This document shows, piece after piece, positions 44,122 to 57,475 of a stretch of 64,000 nucleotides of DNA; within the stretch, counting starts at the first letter, position 1, and the number at the start of each line of letters is the position of its first letter. Where the stretch lies: NCBI RefSeq assembly GCF_028009165.1, contig NC_079242.1:4898001-4962000 (forward strand), read 5' to 3'. Both the position numbers and the translations under genes were made by a program. The notes under the pieces are model-generated. The model made no database searches, was not told where the DNA came from, and saw only the letters and a list, made by a program, of their open reading frames with translations. Origin of the DNA: Akanthomyces muscarius. Taxonomy: Eukaryota; Ascomycota; Sordariomycetes; Hypocreales; Cordycipitaceae.

Positions 44122-44869
44122 TTGGTTTTCCAATTGACCGAGGATTATCGCCAAGGTTTAGGTTGATTGAAAAATGACCGTATGTTAATGTGCCCTGTGT
44201 AGAAATTCCCGACAGAAAGGAAAAAAAGCTGGATATTATGTTGTGTAGTAGCTTCCCACGTCTGTCGGACTTGGAGCGCGCTAGCTAGCGACCAGGTTGG
44301 GCGGACTTTGATTCTCCGATGATGAGGTCAGAGTGACCGTCAGAGCCAGTAAAAGCACCATAAGTCCGACAAAACTTAGTCCTGGGCAACTTGGTCGGGT
44401 CTTGGAATCTCCGATGCGCAGCCCTTGGGTTTCCTTTCGCAGCTTGTTAGCCTGGACGCTACATCTACTGCAGCTCAACAGTTTACAACGCATGCGTCGG
44501 TGAATGTCAAGTGTGTTGTGGTCATGGCGATGCGCGGTTTTTCGCACACGGATAATTGCTATAGAAAGGGTTTGCCTTGTATCCCATCTGCAAATACACC
44601 GCGCGACATCTTCTAGAGACAAGTTGCAAGTCTTGACGCAGTAGCGAGCTACAAGCTGACCATTTGGACCCATGCCCCGTTAGTGTCGGAGGCTTTGGAG
44701 ATGTCTTCAATACGAACCCACGCAAAGAGCACCGCTAGCATTCTGTTTGTTTTTTCTCTCAAGTTGAAGAAACTGTAGCGTACAAATTATCTATAAACGA
44801 CCGCGAGATCTATTCGTGGTGCGTTCTTGTGCCTTTCTCGTCGCAAATTCCAGGTTGCCCGGTCTAAAC
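44122..44869. other. Intergenic region
   Basis: Upstream region of the Zn2Cys6 gene and 3' flank of the second NmrA-like gene; no coding exon supported. Confidence 0.4.
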
Positions 44870-45846
44870 CTAAGCCTTCTTGACAAACACCGAGCTCTCC
44901 AGCCAGGCGCCCATCGTCTTCAGCTCCGGGTGCAGCTTGCGCACCTCCTCAATATCCGCACCGTACCCCTCGTCCTCGAAAAACGCAAACATGGTGCTCA
45001 TCTCCCTCGACGCCCACAGCGCCATCCTCGCCAGCACGCCCCAGCTCAGCGGCGCCTCCGCGCCCGTCTTCTGCCTGAAGACGGCCGACATCTGCTCAAA
45101 CGTCAGCTCGTCGCCCGCCAGCGAGATGCCCCTGCCGCTCCACGCGGCCGGGTCCGCAAACGCCTTGGCGGCAAAGACGCCAATGTCCGCCGTGGCGACG
45201 AGCTGCAGGGGCCGCGAGGGGAGGAACTGCTTCCAGCACGTCGCGAAGACGCGGCTGACGAGGCTGCCGTCAAAGTTGTCCATGAACGCGACGGGCCGCA
45301 GAATGGTCCAGCGCATGGACGTGCCGGCCGCCTTGCGCATGAGGTGCTGCTCAATGTTGTGCTTGCTGATGAAGTGGGGGATGTCGGTCGGGTTGGTGGC
45401 CGATTTGGCGCCGTGGCGGTCGACGGACGAGTAGACAAAGTGCGAGACGTTGTTGGCGAGGGCCGCGTCGACGAGGTCCCTGCCCTGCTTCTCCTCAATG
45501 GTCGGACCGGTCTTGTTCATGGGCGGCGACTGCTGAGCTGTAAGATGGGGGCGCACAGGAGCATGAAGGTGTGTGAGCGGGGGAAACGAACCTGGACGCT
45601 GAAGACGCCCCAGATCGGGGCGGACGTGGCCTTTTTGGCCTTTTCGAAAACGGACCTTGCGTCGTCCAGATTACCTTCGATGAGGGTGATGTTGGGAGAT
45701 TGGGAGGCCAGTCGCCGCGCGGACGCGGACGAGGAATCGCGCGTGAGGGCGAGCATTTGAAAGCTTGCCTTTTGCGCGAGCAGCGCGGCGATGACGGCGC
45801 CGCCCTGCTTGCCAGTGGCGCCGGTGACGAGAATAGCGCGAGACAT
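44870..45846 (-). CDS. NmrA-like NAD(P)-binding protein
   Basis: Two exons, 45846-45592 and 45532-44870, give 305 residues. The N-terminus AILVTGATGKQGGAVIAALL has the NmrA/HSCARG GxxGxxG Rossmann motif, with ALTRDSSS where NADP specificity is decided. After the intron, GRDLVDAALANNVSHFVYSS and TILRPVAFMDNF are typical of the family. NmrA-like proteins bind dinucleotides and often act as redox sensors that regulate transcription factors rather than as enzymes. It lies just upstream of a Zn2Cys6 factor read in the same direction; a functional link is possible but unproven. The acceptor is the second of two nearby AGs, chosen because only it keeps the frame. Confidence 0.88.
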
Positions 45847-46574
45847 GATTTCCAAAGACGGGGAAATAGAAAAGTACTTTGAATAGTAGGAGAAAATGAA
45901 TAGTCGGGAGGAAGGAGTGTAGAGAAACAGCAGACAATGTGCCAAGTGTGTTAGTTGTTATATACCTAAATCTGAGGCGACTAGGAAGCTAAGCTATGAT
46001 GCATCGGCAACCAAAAAAGGCCGACCAACAGTCTATTGCGTAATCTCAATGCTTCCTTATTACAAAGCTGGTCTGCGCTTCATAATGGGAAGAAAACGGC
46101 GTCGTTGTCCGACAGCGTCGAAACGGTGTAAGCGGAGTTGCCAAAGGGCAACCCCACCACGACGAGCATGTCCGCAGCGAGCGAGCTAAGATCTGACGGG
46201 CGCGCTGCGTCGGTGTCCGATGAACCGCGATATTCTTGGCAGTCCAAAGAGTGCGCACTAAAACCGAGCCCGCTGCTGTAAGCGACAACTGACCAATGTA
46301 CCGTCTATCAATACCCATGCTATTCTTCCGTGATAGTGCAGTGCACAAAATACAAATACACAGATTGGTGAACCTGCGATACCAACACAGATGTCTAATT
46401 GCAGCAGCTCTATGAGATAGCTCGAGTAAAGAAAATGTTGTAACATGACTTGCAAGCCTATAAATGCCTATACGCCTTCTTCCACACCAGAGCGAGAGTT
46501 GGTCTCCTTCTCACCCAGCACCCCCCAAAACATACACTTTTTTCCCTTCACAACCTCCCCTCTTCCAAACCCCG
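45847..46574. other. Intergenic region
   Basis: Upstream region of the NmrA-like gene and 3' flank of the acetyltransferase gene. No supported gene. Confidence 0.4.
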
Positions 46575-47538
46575 TCAAGACAAGTCCACCACGCCCCTGA
46601 GGCCCCTGAACATGACGGCCCCTCCGTTCCACGCGCTCAGCGGGCCCTTGTTCGAGTCCATGACCTTGACGAACCCAAACCTTCGATACAGGCCCTCGGT
46701 GCCCTTTCTCGCCGTCAGCCACACCGCCGGTCCCCCTATGTCCACCTCCTCTCCCTTCGCCGCCGCCGCCGCCGCCTCTGTCTCGTGGGAACCGGCATCG
46801 TTTGGCGTCTGCAGCGGCTGCCGCGCGCCCACGGCGTCGATGTGGTCCAGCGCCGCGCGCAGCATCGCGCCGCCGAGGCCGCGGCCCTGATGGCCCGGCA
46901 GGACGGCGACGATGGAGAGGTACCACGCGGCGCGGCGGCGCGGGGAGCAGCGCACCTGCGGCTCGAGATCGACAAAGGCACGCGTAAACGACGCGGCCTG
47001 CGTGGTGTCGAGCGCGGCGCCAGGAGGACGGACAAAGCTGGCGATGCTGTGCATGACGGTATACAACCTATGCAGCCATGTTTCTAACAAGATCTCCGTG
47101 TAAGTGGAAAGTGTGGTTTTTGTCTTTACGCCCCACGTCGAGCGAAGCGAGGAAAAAAAAAAAGAGAAAAAAAAAAAAGAAAAGTTACGTACGGGGGGAG
47201 AGCCAGCGCTCGTAAAAGGAGATTTCGGTAGCGGGACGCTTGACGCAGACGAAGCCGACGACCTGGCCGGTGGCGTCGTCGACGAGGGCGCTCATGCGGT
47301 ACTGCAGGCTCCAGAGGCGCGGGGCGAGCATGGCGGCGAGCACGGCGCGGGTGTCGCGCGGGTGGCTGCGGAAGTCGCCAAAGAGAATGTCCATGAGGTT
47401 GTCGGTGGAGGCGCCGGGGCGGGTGTCGGAGAAGGAGTCGTAGTAGACGTGCGCAAAGGAGGGGACGTCGGCGAAGAGGCCGGGACGGAGGGTGTATGTG
47501 GATGGGCCCCGGCGGAGGGTGGTGATGGGGAGCGGCAT
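46575..47538 (-). CDS. GNAT-family N-acetyltransferase
   Basis: Two exons, 47538-47193 and 47083-46575, give 284 residues. The acetyl-CoA-binding motif A is clear: YLSIVAVLPGHQGRGLGGAM (about 170-189), with Q/R-x-x-G-x-G, followed by the helix LRAALDHID. Motif B appears as VWLTARKGTEGLYRRFGFVK. The N-terminal half (LRRGPSTYTLRPGLFADVPSF) is the usual start of fungal GNAT proteins that score donors for small-molecule acetylation. The loop between alpha-3 and beta-5 has an Ala-rich insertion. The substrate is unknown. The long homopurine/A run inside the intron (about 47152-47184) is unusual but harmless. Confidence 0.85.
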
Positions 47539-48483
47539 TGTGATGTGGAGGTGTCAGAGATGGGATGGTTCGGATGGAGGATGTGCTGTGGAATGAAAAG
47601 TCAATTGAAAGAAGAGGTTGAATTGGGAGGTTGTAAAAGAAGAAGGAGAGGAAGAACATGACTGCCTTGTTGGTTGTTTCGGAGTGACTCAGAGCCCTTT
47701 TGGTTAGTTACCGGCCCGGGGCAGGCTTCAGTGGGGTTTGGCCGCCGCCGCACCGATCTTGGGGCGGGCGGGGCCAGGGTCGGTCAGTTGCTGGATTGGG
47801 ACAATTGGAGATGCGAGATTCGCTGCATGTCTCAGGACCAACAACAGGGATGGATGGATGACTGGTGCACCTGAATGCCTTTGTGCAGGAGAACAATGGT
47901 TTCCTTTTTTTAGAAATGTAACCCTATGAATGCAACACCAAGTTCAACATGAAATAACCAACACGTCCGCACCATGTCACGTACCACATACATCACGGCA
48001 CACTCACCCACTACTATACTGGCTCCGTCCAGGACAAACGTGTACAATAGATGTGGTCCATTTATTCGTTAAACAGAAAAGTATCCTCGCGGAATCTGCA
48101 ATTTTTAAATCTTTCCATGCCATTTTCCTCCAAGAAAATGAATAAAACAAATAGCTCCCAAACAGATGCACGCACAGCTTGCCATACATAGAGCCTCATC
48201 CCGAGGCACCAAAACGCCAATCAATGAAAATAAATAAACAGCCTGCGTCCGGGATATCCCATACTTCATAAACGCTTATTGCCATCTTCACAGCTTGAAG
48301 ACGGACGAATCATGTCGATACTCGTAGATCAAAGAAAATAATGAGCGTGGTCGGCATACCGTTGCCAAGATAGAAGAACCTTGGCATTACGTTGCCAAAG
48401 AAGAAATGTCGTCAGAATAAAACGGCCGTGATAATATAATCGAAACCCGATCTGCAGCATGCTTCGCAAGGTTGTGCACTGGA
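47539..48483. other. Intergenic region
   Basis: Upstream region of the acetyltransferase gene and 3' flank of the SPX gene; no coding exon supported. Confidence 0.4.
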
Positions 48484-50224
48484 TTACGGCGTGTTGCCCA
48501 CGACGAGTATCAGCAGCATGCCGTTGACCAGACACGACGTCGTAAACGCCAGCCACACCGCCAGCCTAGTCAGCACCGCCAGCCTGTCCTGGCGGTACAG
48601 CGTCATGCCCAGGCCGGCGCACGAGCAGCACAGACTCATCATGACGCCCACGGTGACGCCCACGTCCACCTCGACGCGCAGCTTGCGCTTGCCGGCCGAG
48701 ATGAGGATGGCCGCGACGCCCATGAGCATGTACGCGGCGGCAAACGAGGCCAGGGTGCCCCAGAAGAGCACGCGCTCGCGGTACCGCCGGATCTGCTGCT
48801 CGTTGATGCTGGGAAACGTGGCGTAGTGCGTGCTGTAGCCCTCGGTGGGGATGCAGTCGGAGCTCGCGTAGCCGGCCTCCTCGTCCGAGTCGGTGTGCGC
48901 GCCGCCGGCCGACGAGTAGCCGCCGCCGCCGCCGTATCGATCATCGGACAGCAAGGGACGGCGCTCACGCTGGTCCTTGAGCTTGAACCAGCCGCGGATT
49001 TTGTGGTAGGGCATGGTGACGATGGCGTTGACATATTCCATGCCGGGAAAGGACGAGTCCTCGTCGGGGTTGATGTAGATGGCGTAGCCGCCGTCATCGT
49101 CGCCGCCAGCGTCGCTGCCGTCGTCGTACTCGTTCCAGTATTTGGGCTGGGCGGCGGCAGCGGGCGGCAGCGGGTCAAAGGTGACGCGCGGCTCGTGGAC
49201 GGCGGTACTGGCGGGCGAGGGCGGGAGCTCGACCGAGGACGGGGAGCTGGGCTCGCTTATGGCGGGGGCGGCGTCGCGCAGACGAGCGAGGATCTCGGAG
49301 TGGCGCTGACGCAGAGGGGCAAAGTCGCGGCGGGTGAAGCTCTTGAAGCTGCTGAGGACCTGTTCGTTGAAGCGGGCATTGAGGGCGGTTGAGCCTGTCC
49401 ATTTCTGGGGAGTGTTAGTGGCATGCAGAAGAGGAGTGTAAGAGGATACGATGACGGCAATTCGGGTACAGCAGAGGGTAAGGGTATGTGACGACAGCAA
49501 TTAAAAGCACAGCAGAGGGTCAGACAGCAATTCAAAGCACAGAAGAGGAGGGCAAGCGGGCGTGGACATGGTTCAGCGACTACAAGGGTGCATACCTTGT
49601 ACTTTTTTAAAATCTTGCGAAAGGCAGTGACTTGAGCCTTGGAGAAGCGCTCTAGGGCGTAAATGTCGTCGCCGCAGTTGAGGAGCTCGCGCTCGTACTT
49701 GGCGAATCGGCGCTGGCGCTTCATGGCGAGGTTGGCCGAGGTAGGTTCTTGGTCGTATTTTTGTATCCACCGTTTTGTGTTGGATTCGAGATGTTCTGTG
49801 ATGCCATGTTAGTTGCGTCTTTGGTGGGAAAGAGTACAAGGAGGTCGACAAAATAGAAAAAGGAAAGAAACTCAGGCAGTGAAAAAAAAAAGAGCTTACC
49901 CATTCGACGGAAAATTTCGTCGGCTTTGCTGCTCACAAACATGTCGACTCGGTCGTGTTGGCGGCAGAGTTCGGCAAAGAGGGCGTTTTCAAACTTGGCG
50001 AGGGCGGGATCCTCATAGCCGGGAATGACCATGGCGGTGGCCTGGTCGCGGGTGGTGTGCATCTTGATCTCGTGCTTGAGCGAGTTGTAGTCGAGGTTGT
50101 CTGACGCCCATATTAGCATTGCGTTTGCGGCATCCCAACGGCATGACGCATTCGACCGGGCATTGCACTTACGGAGACTCCATTGCGGCGCAGACTCGCG
50201 CTCGAGCTGCTCGCCGTACTTCAT
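48484..50224 (-). CDS. SPX-domain membrane protein
   Basis: Four exons, 50224-50173, 50100-49900, 49795-49596 and 49404-48484, give 457 residues. The N-terminus is an SPX domain (MKYGEQL at 1-7, then YNSLKHEIK and a long helical region ending in KILKKYKKW at 145-153), whose lysines bind inositol pyrophosphates as phosphate sensors. A disordered acidic region follows. The C-terminus has three hydrophobic segments (about 363-388, 395-420 and 427-455), similar in number to the VTC membrane module. No VTC triphosphate-tunnel catalytic domain, EXS domain or RING lies between them, so this is a compact SPX-plus-membrane protein. A role in phosphate homeostasis, probably at the vacuole, is inferred. 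Confidence 0.85.
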
Positions 50225-53200
50225 GGCGGCGGCAGGCGGAGGAGGAGGAAGGTGATAGGAGGTTGCGATGTGTTTGTCGGAGGGCCAATGCCCGGCGGAC
50301 GAGCTGTAATTCCTGTCCAGGCGTGTTGTCTTTGCGTCAATGAGGTGATGGGGGTTTGTGGCTCAATGGCGGCGGCCGAGTATGGGCGACGTCACAGGTG
50401 GGCTGGTCGGCAGGGGTGTCGCCAGGTTTGGAGAGAACCAGGATGTGATGGATTATGATGAGCAGGTCAAAGACGCAAATGGAATTGTGAGAAGGAAAAA
50501 AAAAGGGTTGGAAAGACGGCAGAAACAAGGTCGAAACAAGGTAAGAAGAAAAGGTTTCGTTGACGAGGTGGTAACGGGCCGGTGTCAAAGCCGGTAGGTT
50601 TTGGGGGCGGCAGTCCAAGTTACGACGGGATGCGATTGAAGGAGGCCTGACAGCCACACAGGACCGAGGCGCAGGAGCAAGATGGGACCGTGTACCAGAA
50701 GCGGCAGGTAATATAGTGGCCAGGGGGTCGAGACAATGGCTGAGCCGGTCAAGTAGCAACGAAAGGTCTCTGCTTGAAAAGAGAGAGAGAGATTGTTGTT
50801 GTCCAAGCGGCCGGAAGTGGAATGCGGAAAGCTTAAAAGAGACTGGGGGCGACAAGTCACCCAGAGGGTCGAGTACGGATGAGCGACGAGGCGGTGGGAT
50901 AAAGGTTGCGCGAAGGAGGATGTGGAAACCGCAATGGAGGAAGCAATTGGTCTGGATCAGAGGTCAAAAAGTGAAGAGGAAGAAGAAAGAGGAAGCAAAC
51001 GAAGCTGTTGGGCCAGCTTTGGCGATGGAGACGCTTCAACGCCCTTCAGTGGAGGGCAGAGAGGGGAGACCCTGGAGGGTGGGATGTTATAGCGGGTGCT
51101 ACAGCGGCATGGGGGGGTGTGCAGGTGGGCGGCCGAGAGGGCCACTTGTAGGTACGATGAGAGGGGCGTGGACAGTGTACTCTGCAGACAGTGGCAGCAG
51201 TCAATTGGTTGAAATCTTTTTTTTTTCCTTTCATCAACACGCTAGAGTTGTACTCTTGGTTTTTTCTCTAGTAGTTTGAATGTCAAGGGAGTGCAAGTTG
51301 GGGGTGGCTGACACGGCTGCCAACGAAGAAAGCAAAAAAAAAAAAAAACTTGCCAACAAGGCATGGTGCACAGCGTGGCAGGCTGGCAGCGTGCGACTGG
51401 GCAGGTACAGGTAGGTACCAGTAGATTAGCAGCGGAGAGGTGTGGTGGAGGCGTGGATAGCAGGGATCACCCAGGCGCCCCAAAAGACTTTATCTGCAAG
51501 CCTGGCACAGAAAGTTGCAAGGATGTGGAACCTTGGTGATGTGTGTGATTTTTTTTACCTTGATTCTATTCGTCAATGTTTATCAAATGGCAACTTATCT
51601 GGGAGCTCGGCATAACTAACATGCTGAGGCAGAAGGCAGAGGTGGGCAGTCTCACACATGACACCGATATCAGATGCCATTGCTGGACACTTGAATATAA
51701 AAGAAGATTGAACACGTCTCGAGAAGGGTAGAGAGAGAAAAAGGACATGATCATAATGATGAAGCAAAACACGACGCCTGGTGGGGAAGCTGCCAGGTCC
51801 AGGCCTTGTGTGCTGGGCGCGCAGGCTCGAGGCGCTGTCTGGGCTCGGTGGGCGGCCTCGATGCCATGCCATGCATGTCTCGTGTGGCGAGATTGGACTG
51901 GCCTTGCTCGGTTGCAGTGCTGGCACGCTGGCTCTGGCGCTGGCTCCCAGGCTTCTGGATTGACGCTAGCAGGGGATGTTGTGCCTCTGAGCCACTCCAC
52001 GCCATGGGTGCACGCCGTTGCCGCCCATTGGTCGTGGCTGGGCTCTTTTTGTTATATCCACTGGCCAAACCAGTGCGAATCACGAGAAAAAGCCAGACTG
52101 GAAAATATATACACCCAAGTAAATAGAAACTGGGCGTGTCAGTTAAAGTGCGGCTCGTGTTTTGTGGCTGGCATGTCGGCCAACTCTCGATTGTGCTCTG
52201 CGGGCTCGACGTCGCCGCCATGTACTGGTGTCGACAAAGGACTTCTTCACCAGCCAGTCCATCTATATACATTTGATATATGCAGTAGTTATACGACATG
52301 CCGCCCATGCCTCTGCAATGCCAATTCTTCCTTCTCGCTCACTCACGCCATTCTCACATCTCTCTCCATCTCGTCTACTCAATGGCCGTTTCCAAAATCA
52401 TTACTCGGTCCATCTCTTCCCGCCTCGCTAGTTCCCCCTCCGACCAACCTAGAATCCACCGTCTAACCAGTAGAGCCACCTATCTATCCATCGCCCAAGC
52501 CTCGTTCAGTATCTCGACTCGACCAGGCCCCCGCCGACCCAGTCCGACGAGCCGATGGTTCCAACGCTGGCAAAAAAAAATACGACATTTGGCTGGCTTC
52601 TTTTTTTTACTTGGTCAGTTCACGTCAATGTTTCTTGTCAGGGATTTGCATAATGGAGAACCAGAGGGGCCGTTCAAACCCACCGCAGCTCCTCTCCCCC
52701 AACAGCCTCGTCTACAGACCCAGCAACTACTGCCCACTCTCCGGCATGCCCCTCTGCGTCTCCCCTCGTCCTGTCCCCCATCCCATCAGGAAAACAACTT
52801 GGCAATTTGTTCTTGTACCAGTAAAAACATTCACGGATACCCAATACCCAGTATAAACATGATCGACCTGCCCGCCCAACCGCACGAGTCCACATTGCTC
52901 ACATATCCACCGCCCGCCTGCTGCCCCGTCTGGCCGCCCACTCACCCACTGTCGTCTTCAGCTGTGCCTGGACCGACTGACTGGCTGGAGAAAAAATCTT
53001 GCCCTCTTCTCAACTCGTCCCACCACATCCACCACCAATGCAAGGCCAAAATACTACATGCACCTTGCCATGCACGCAAGCCTTGCCTTGCACCATCGCC
53101 CTGGCCCAGCACCAGTTCCATTCATCTCGACAAAATCCATGCACGCCGCCCACGCGGATCCATCCAATCGTTTCCCCGTTCGCCTTGCCTCGCCTCGCCT

Positions 53201-56200
53201 CGCCTCCTCTGTGGCCCCGTTTCGGGCACTTTCCCTTTCTCCATCCTCGGTGACTGAGATGAGCAACTCTCGTCCGCGATGCCCCTCAACAGCAACCACA
53301 AACGGCCTACCAGGAAATCTGTTCGGCTTTGCATCGAAAGAATTCTCCTACAGCCGGGCGTCGTCCCCGTTACGTTGCCTTATCCGGGCCGTGGTCACAC
53401 GACCACATTACCCATACCATGTACACCGTACATTGTACTGCAGCCCGTACATGCTTATTGCAGCGCCAGCCCTGCAACGGCAAGTTCCTCGACGGGCCTC
53501 GACCAAGCACCGGCTGCAGTACGCCATCGAATCACGACTGCCTCTTCTTTTTTACGGATCCTGTGCCTACCAGTACTACTAATAATCCCCCCTGCTAGAC
53601 CGACCTGCTGCGATTCATCGCCCGGGATCCGCATCCTCCTGCTAATGAGGACCAGTATTGAACCAGTCTAGCGTCTCGGCCTAATTCTCGTCGACTTTGC
53701 TTGCGTCTGCTTCCATTCACCTCTCGGCCCGCCGGAAATTCAAACATGGTTCTCTGTCGAGATGGACGGCTCAAGTGTCCCGTTGCCCCGCCTGTCCGCG
53801 AATTGAACAGGCAATTGACTTTTGCGCCGATTATTGCGGGATATTGAACACACATGTCGCGTCAAAGCCATCTTCCTTGTCTATAGCAGGCCAAAGAAGA
53901 AGCAGAGAAGAGGGCCACGCAAAGCAACAGCTCTGCCAAGATCGTACAAGACCCTACCTCGACGGAAAAGACCTGCCACAGGGCAGCTTGCTGATGTCTA
54001 CATGGCCGCTGCAAGCGGCTTTTTTTTTTTCAATCCCGTAGCTTCAATCACGGCAGCGGCGCCATGGAGTGTCCGAACTAGCCCGTTGGTCTAGGCCAGC
54101 CGTGCTGCCCAAACTAATCCCAATCCAACCAGCCGTTTCCAACCTCCCGTATCAACCACAGATTCATACTTTTCTATCATTCAGTACAGCGTCTCGCTTG
54201 GGCCCTTTGCGGCAGGAGAGCACACGACCACCGCACGACCCCTTGCTGCCTGCTGCAACACCTGCGGCCAGGACACGCAGTAGCTCGGCGCACTGTTTCT
54301 CTCGTATCGTCTCTCCTCCGTGACATTTCCCGCTCAACTGCGCCTGTCTCGTTTTAGCGCCCTGCACCGCTCCATCTGCAGTGGGCGCCTAGCCAGCACC
54401 GTTCCGTCCGGCGGAGCTGCCACCACAAAACGTGCAAAGGCCCTGCTATTCCTTGGCGGGCCAATAGCACGATGGCGAGATTTGTTCCCCATTTCATCAA
54501 CACACTCCTCTGTGACTACAAGCGCCACAATTTTTGCAGGGACTTGCTTGCGTGCTTTCGACGTCGACAAAAAGGTACCATCCCACGTGCTTTGGGCCTG
54601 GTCGAGAAGGATGGGGAAGCCAATTGGCCCCCGTCGCCAAGTCAATCCTGCAAGCAGGGTCCATACTCGTCTGAAACGAAGACGGCAAGTGTCGGGTTAC
54701 ATTTTGTCCTTGTCGCGGCGGTGGGCTTGTCTTGCTTTCATGACTGTTCAAGGCCCTCTGTGCTTGCAAGAACTGCACATGCAAAGAAAAGCAGAGTATT
54801 GCTATTTGCACCACTACTCCCTGTTGTAAAAAACGATAGAGCAGGCTCCAATATGGTTTCAGCCTAAGAGTCTCTCACGTATCGCAGCAGCAGGAGCAGC
54901 AGCAGCAGCCGTGTAGGCCGTCCGTCTCGGCTCAAACCCGCATCATCACTGTCGTGCAACCCTCTGCCTGATTGCGAATAAGCCCCGAAGCAACACAAGA
55001 ACAAAAAAGGGACCGACAAAAATTCCTTATTAGCTGAGACAAGGGTCCTTGGTCACGCGAGCAGCGTGTCGTGTGCTCATTACTATGGCATCTAGATTGC
55101 AAAACCCGCTACTGCACTGCAATGTCACCGCGCCCTGGGCCTAGCCTTTTACTGGTAGGCCGATGACTGCTCTCGCAGCTCATTGTTAGCCTCTCTCGTC
55201 TTTGGCGTAGGCAGACAGACATGTGTACTGCGCGAATCCCGAACGGATTGCATCGATGGATAGATGCTAGCCTGCCGTGGCAGCCGATGTCCGCCTCTTA
55301 CGCCGGTTTCTATTGCCGTGGACATTTTCATTACTGCCATGCCGGCTATCTGCTCCGACATGAAAACGCAGGCAGAACGGCATGCGGATGGAGCAAGGGC
55401 CCTGCCAGACTTGCACCTACCTGCAACTGATTTACAATCCCTCTGCGGCCGCTGCGGCTGGGTTCCCCCGCCATGCCCCCCGGCTCGTCTTTCGTCTACA
55501 AGCGGCCGTTATCGTGCGCCTTCTGATATTATGCAGCGGTGAGCCCATTTTCGTCACATCACAAGACAGCTGCCTAAAGAGAGAAGGAATGAATAATGAA
55601 TAGATAAAAAAAAAGTTCCAATAATTGCCTGTGACGTGGCTGCCTCTCAGCCGCACGATATAGTTGCGGACAAAGTCCATCTCTGTCGGCGCCCCTCCAT
55701 TCGTCTTGGACCCTGGTCCATGACGATACGGACGTGTGGCCCCCTCATCCGCCCGCAACTGCCGCAGCCACGTACTTGCAGAGTAGAAATGCTGTCGGTA
55801 TTGCTGCTGAAGATATTTTTGGGCCCTCTCTTCCACACCACCTACGATAACGACATACTGATACAAGCGAGACAGTGATCCAGAGAGGGTTGGGGGCAAC
55901 GAAAAAAGACGGGTTGTTATTAGTTACTTTGAACAAAAATGAGCCAGTCGAAGATGACGGAGAGGTGCAGACGGAAGTAACACGAATATTCAGAGAGCGA
56001 GATAGGCAGAATGAATTGAATATGCAGCAAACACAGCAGAATCGTCATTTTTTTAAAAGATGCTTTGTAAACGCTCTACTGTTTTTTAAGCACCCACTTT
56101 GCAGTCCGTTCGTCGTCCAGAATCACATCCAAGCGCAGCCCTGTCTCTTGTCATGACCACAAAAAATGGCTTGGCGGGAGCGGGGTGGATGCAAATGCCC

Positions 56201-57475
56201 GTTTTCCATGTTACGTTTCCCGTGGTTCCTCTATCAGGCTACGGCGCGCGGAATGGCCATGCTATAATCTCTGCGGGTCTACAAGTAACGATCGATTTTG
56301 ATAATATTCCGACCGCTGCGTCTGTGCTTTTGTACATGCTTGTTTTGGCTTTGAAAAGATGTGGTTCTCGGTCATGGTTCCGAATCCGAGCAGCCGCGCT
56401 CTGTTGAGGGGCTCGGCGAGGCCTGGCCAAAAACGACTTGTCGATTTATGTCTTTTTTACTCGTTTTTTTATTATTTCTTGTCCCCTTGGTCTTGGCGCT
56501 TGGGTTCTTTGGGACGTGATTGAGGAGAACGACTGCTCAGCCGCCGACAGCCGGATTTGAAGCAGGAGAAAAAGGCTCGTAGAAAGATGTAATGGTGCTG
56601 GTTCGCTGTACATGGATGTCGGCTTTGTGGACAGCTGGCCGTTGTGCCGGTTGCCTCATACACCGCTCTGTTTGAATAAACCCCGATTTTTTAAAAAAAA
56701 AATGAAAGAAGAAATGGGTCGCGTCTACATCTCGACAGAGCTGCCGGTTGTTGTCTACCTGGTTCGACATGGCAAGCGCCTCCGAGGCTCTGGGCGCAGT
56801 AACCAACAGGTCAAGTTGCACGTCGGCAAGGCCCTCGCTCTGATGAGCAAAAAAGGCCTACTGGAGCATGCTTACCGGCATTTTTCACAGGATAGCAGCT
56901 GCAGAGGACCTAGTTACTGGTCCTGCACATGTGCCTCTGTACTGTACTTGGGACAACAGCAACAACGCGAGTGCGAGTATGTCTGTTCTGTTCAAGTCTA
57001 GGAGCGGACAAGGTACGCTTGAGTAAACTCACCATTCGGCAAACAGCTCTAGTCTCTTCGTTGCACAAAATTTGGGTGTCAAGGCTGAAAATGACTCAGA
57101 GGTCGTCTATTACTTATACATTATATATAGAAAATTGCTTTGCGTCGAGAGAGAAAAAGTCTAGGACCACCCGTACAAAAAAGAAGGAAAAAAAAGACCA
57201 AGCCAAGCCACCAAAACCAACAGGTACTCGATAGGTAGACAGTAGAGAAAAAAGCATTGATAATAATACTCAGAGACATGAGAGTGGCAACGCATACTCT
57301 TTTGCTATACCCATAACAAAGACGCTCAAGCTATACTCCAAAAAGATATACTCCAAAAGATTTGCGGGAAAGAAGAAGAGTGTACCCTGATTAGGTAAAA
57401 AAAAAAACGTATAAAAACTCAAAAGGCATTGCTAAAGTACATTGCCGTCATCAAACGTATGGAGAGAAAGAGACA
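50225..57475. other. 7.25 kb region without a recognisable gene
   Basis: Upstream region of the SPX gene and 3' flank of the Cys/His-block gene. From 50225 to about 51100 the + strand is purine-rich (leader of the minus-strand SPX gene). From about 52290 to 55550 the + strand is pyrimidine-rich after a TATA-like stretch (ATATACATTTGATATATG, near 52265-52282). The ORFs (for example 52298-53257) lack domain-like content and are dominated by Ser/Pro/His. A long leader or a noncoding transcript is possible. A CAG-rich run lies at 54886-54910. Confidence 0.5.

Noticed and set aside
52298..53257. 319-codon plus-strand ORF
   Set aside because: Mostly Ser/Pro/His from C-rich DNA; no domain, no credible start context and poly-T runs inside it.
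55432..55899. 155-codon minus-strand ORF with partly protein-like sequence
   Set aside because: The central part looks somewhat coding, but there is no ATG that fits, no recognised family and no splice-supported partner exon.
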